Of a stretch of DNA of 64,000 bases, positions 62,629 to 64,000 are shown piece after piece. Numbering within the stretch: the stretch's first letter is position 1; each line of letters starts with the position of its first letter. The notes beneath the pieces are model-generated. The model made no database searches. It saw only the letters and a list, made by a program, of their open reading frames with translations, and was not told the origin of the DNA. Origin of the DNA: Talpa occidentalis (taxonomy: Eukaryota > Chordata > Mammalia > Eulipotyphla > Talpidae); NCBI RefSeq assembly GCF_014898055.3, contig NW_023601212.1, positions 46,054,329 to 46,118,328 on the forward strand, written 5' to 3'. A program made the translations under genes and the position numbers.

Positions 62629-62726
62629 ATTTTATTTTAATTTTTTTTTTTTTTTGTGGGACCCTCTCCGGCGGCCGGGAACGAACCGGCGCTGCAGAGG
62701 CTGAGGGCAGCCACCAGGGGAGGCCC
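62629..62726 (-). mobile_element. Short head-only SINE copy, antisense
   Basis: Poly-T directly followed by 'gtgggaccctctccggcgg', 'gaaccggcgctgcagaggc', then 'ccaccaggggaggccc'. Body absent, and the A-box portion also deleted. Duplication TCTTTGTGCTTT at 62617-62628 and 62727-62738. Confidence 0.88.
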
Positions 62727-62956
62727 TCTTTGTGCTTTTTAATCACTGAAATAAGATGTTTAAATGATGGACAGCTTTTGACTTCCCCAAAACTTAACTA
62801 CGAATAGCTTACTGTTGACCAGAAACCTTGCCAATAGCATGATCAGTCAATTAACACTGTCATATGCATTATATTTCGTATGTTAGGTGTTATTACATAC
62901 TATACTTTTACAATGGAGTAAACTAGAGAAAAGAAAATGTTATTAAGAAATCTTAA

Positions 62957-63227
62957 AGAGGCTTCCCTGTTGGCACAGCGGGTTGAGCACAGCGCTGTGG
63001 AGCTGTCTGCAGCCTCTGCAGTGTGGGTTCGATTCCTGGCCGGCCAGGGAGCTACTCACATGGCACGGCAGACCTCTCCTCTCTTGCCTGCTGCTCCCCT
63101 CAGTGGTGTTTTTGGTTGTCTGCCTGTTCTGCTCCTCACTCTGTCTCTGGTGAATTCTCTCACCATCCTGTGCCTCTGGCTTGTACCCCAATTCTTGTAT
63201 AAATAAATAAACCTTTAACAAAAAAAA
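62957..63227 (+). mobile_element. tRNA-derived SINE, sense
   Basis: Head 'aggcttccctgttggcacag', B box 'gggttcgattcctggcc', body 'gcagacctctcctctcttgc', tail 'tataaataaataaacc' then poly-A. Sense to NWD1. Confidence 0.93.
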
Positions 63228-63525
63228 GAAAGACATAAAGAACAGAAAATACATTTAGAGTACTGTGTTTAACCACACCATACGTTAATGTTGTCTCTTT
63301 AAAAGAAAATCCACATACAGGTGGATCTGTGCAGTTCAAAACCATATGGCTCAAGGATCAGCTGCATATGTGTATGTGTTTAACTGTATATCTCTCCGTA
63401 TTTCTTTAGTGTAAACCCCAGAAGTAGAATTAATGGGCAAATATTTACTAGCTAAATGGTTATTGCCAATAAAAAGAGGTTTACTTTTTTGGTAAAACCT
63501 ATTTTAATCAATAATTACTTGGGCA
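63228..63525. other. NWD1: NWD1 intron 12, short unassigned stretch
   Basis: Nothing recognised between the two flanking SINEs. Confidence 0.4.
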
Positions 63526-63851
63526 GGGCCTCCCCAGTGGCGCAGCGGTTGAGCGCTGGGTTGCGAAGCTGCCCGCGGCCTCTGCAGCGCCGGTTCGATC
63601 CCCGGCTGCTCCCCGGCCACTGGAGGAGGGTCCCACATGGCGCGCAGACCTCTCCTGCCGCCCGCTGCTCCCCTCAACAGTGTACTTCGGTCCTTCTGCC
63701 TGCTCTGCTCCCCACTCTGGCTCTGGTGAATTCTTTCACCCTCCCGCTCTTCTGACTGTACCCAGTGCATGTATAAACAGAACAAACAAACAAATATAAT
63801 AAATAAATAAATAAAAACATGCCTCTATAAAAAAAAAAACTATTTAAAAAA
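63526..63851 (+). mobile_element. tRNA-derived SINE, sense, young subtype with extended tail
   Basis: Head 'gggcctccccagtggcgcag', B box 'ggttcgatccccgg', body 'tcctgccgcccgctgctcc', tail (AAAC)n/(AAAT)n, then 'acatgcctctataaa'. Perfect duplication AATTACTTGGGCA at 63513-63525 and 63852-63864. Best-preserved copy in the window. Confidence 0.96.
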
Positions 63852-63904
63852 AATTACTTGGGCATATATGTGAATGTATTTGGCATGTACTTCCCCCTTC
63901 CTCT

Positions 63905-64000
63905 TTTTTTTAATTGATTTATTTATTTATACAAGCACTGGGTACAGTCAGAAGCACGGGAGGGTGAGAGAATTCTCCAGAGTCAGAGCGGATGGCAGAG
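63905..64000 (-). mobile_element. tRNA-derived SINE, antisense, cut by the window end
   Basis: Tail 'ttgatttatttatttatac', body 'aagcactgggtacagtcaga', cut at 64000. Young subtype. Confidence 0.92.

Noticed and set aside
63526..63600. Functional tRNA gene
   Set aside because: A and B boxes are present, but the sequence belongs to a SINE with body, A-tail and target duplication. It does not fold as a complete tRNA on inspection.
60554..64000. A thirteenth NWD1 exon
   Set aside because: No open stretch between AG and GT in this interval reads as a WD40 repeat.

Overview
The window looks like a euchromatic piece of a placental-mammal nuclear genome. It has long introns with GT-AG junctions, L1 retrotransposons, tRNA-derived SINEs with target-site duplications, ancient MER5A/Tigger-like DNA transposons, endogenous-retrovirus LTRs and microsatellites. 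The dominant SINE has a tRNA-like head with A and B boxes, a conserved body and an (AAAT)n tail. I associate this type with laurasiatherians, possibly a horseshoe or leaf-nosed bat. That species guess is low-confidence inference.

Only one protein-coding gene is supported: the 5' two thirds of NWD1 (NACHT and WD repeat domain-containing 1) on the + strand. Twelve coding exons lie between 18689 and 60553. They join in frame with no stop or frameshift into 1022 codons, covering a DUF4062-like N-terminus, the NACHT P-loop ATPase (Walker A at residues 382-389, Walker B near 473-482), a post-NACHT helical region and the first WD40 blades. The rest of the WD40 propeller lies beyond the right edge. 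NWD1 is a cytoplasmic STAND-type ATPase related to NLR and APAF1-like proteins.

Positions 1-18688 are upstream of NWD1 and contain no gene I can defend. They hold a recent antisense L1 with a 15-bp target duplication (351-1552), an LTR-like element with three ~55-bp repeats (about 3450-4460), SINEs, a GC-rich block with CCAAT boxes (about 7870-8640) whose nature is unresolved, and older repeats.

The NWD1 introns are packed with about 23 SINE insertions (17 antisense, 6 sense), two LTRs with TG...CA ends and 4-bp target duplications, several L1 fragments, an AT-rich degenerate minisatellite (about 31355-31800) and simple repeats. No CRISPR array, operon or bacterial-type system is present, and I found no convincing undescribed biological system. 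The best leads are SINE subfamily structure, the GC-rich block, and candidate RFX and CTCF sites.
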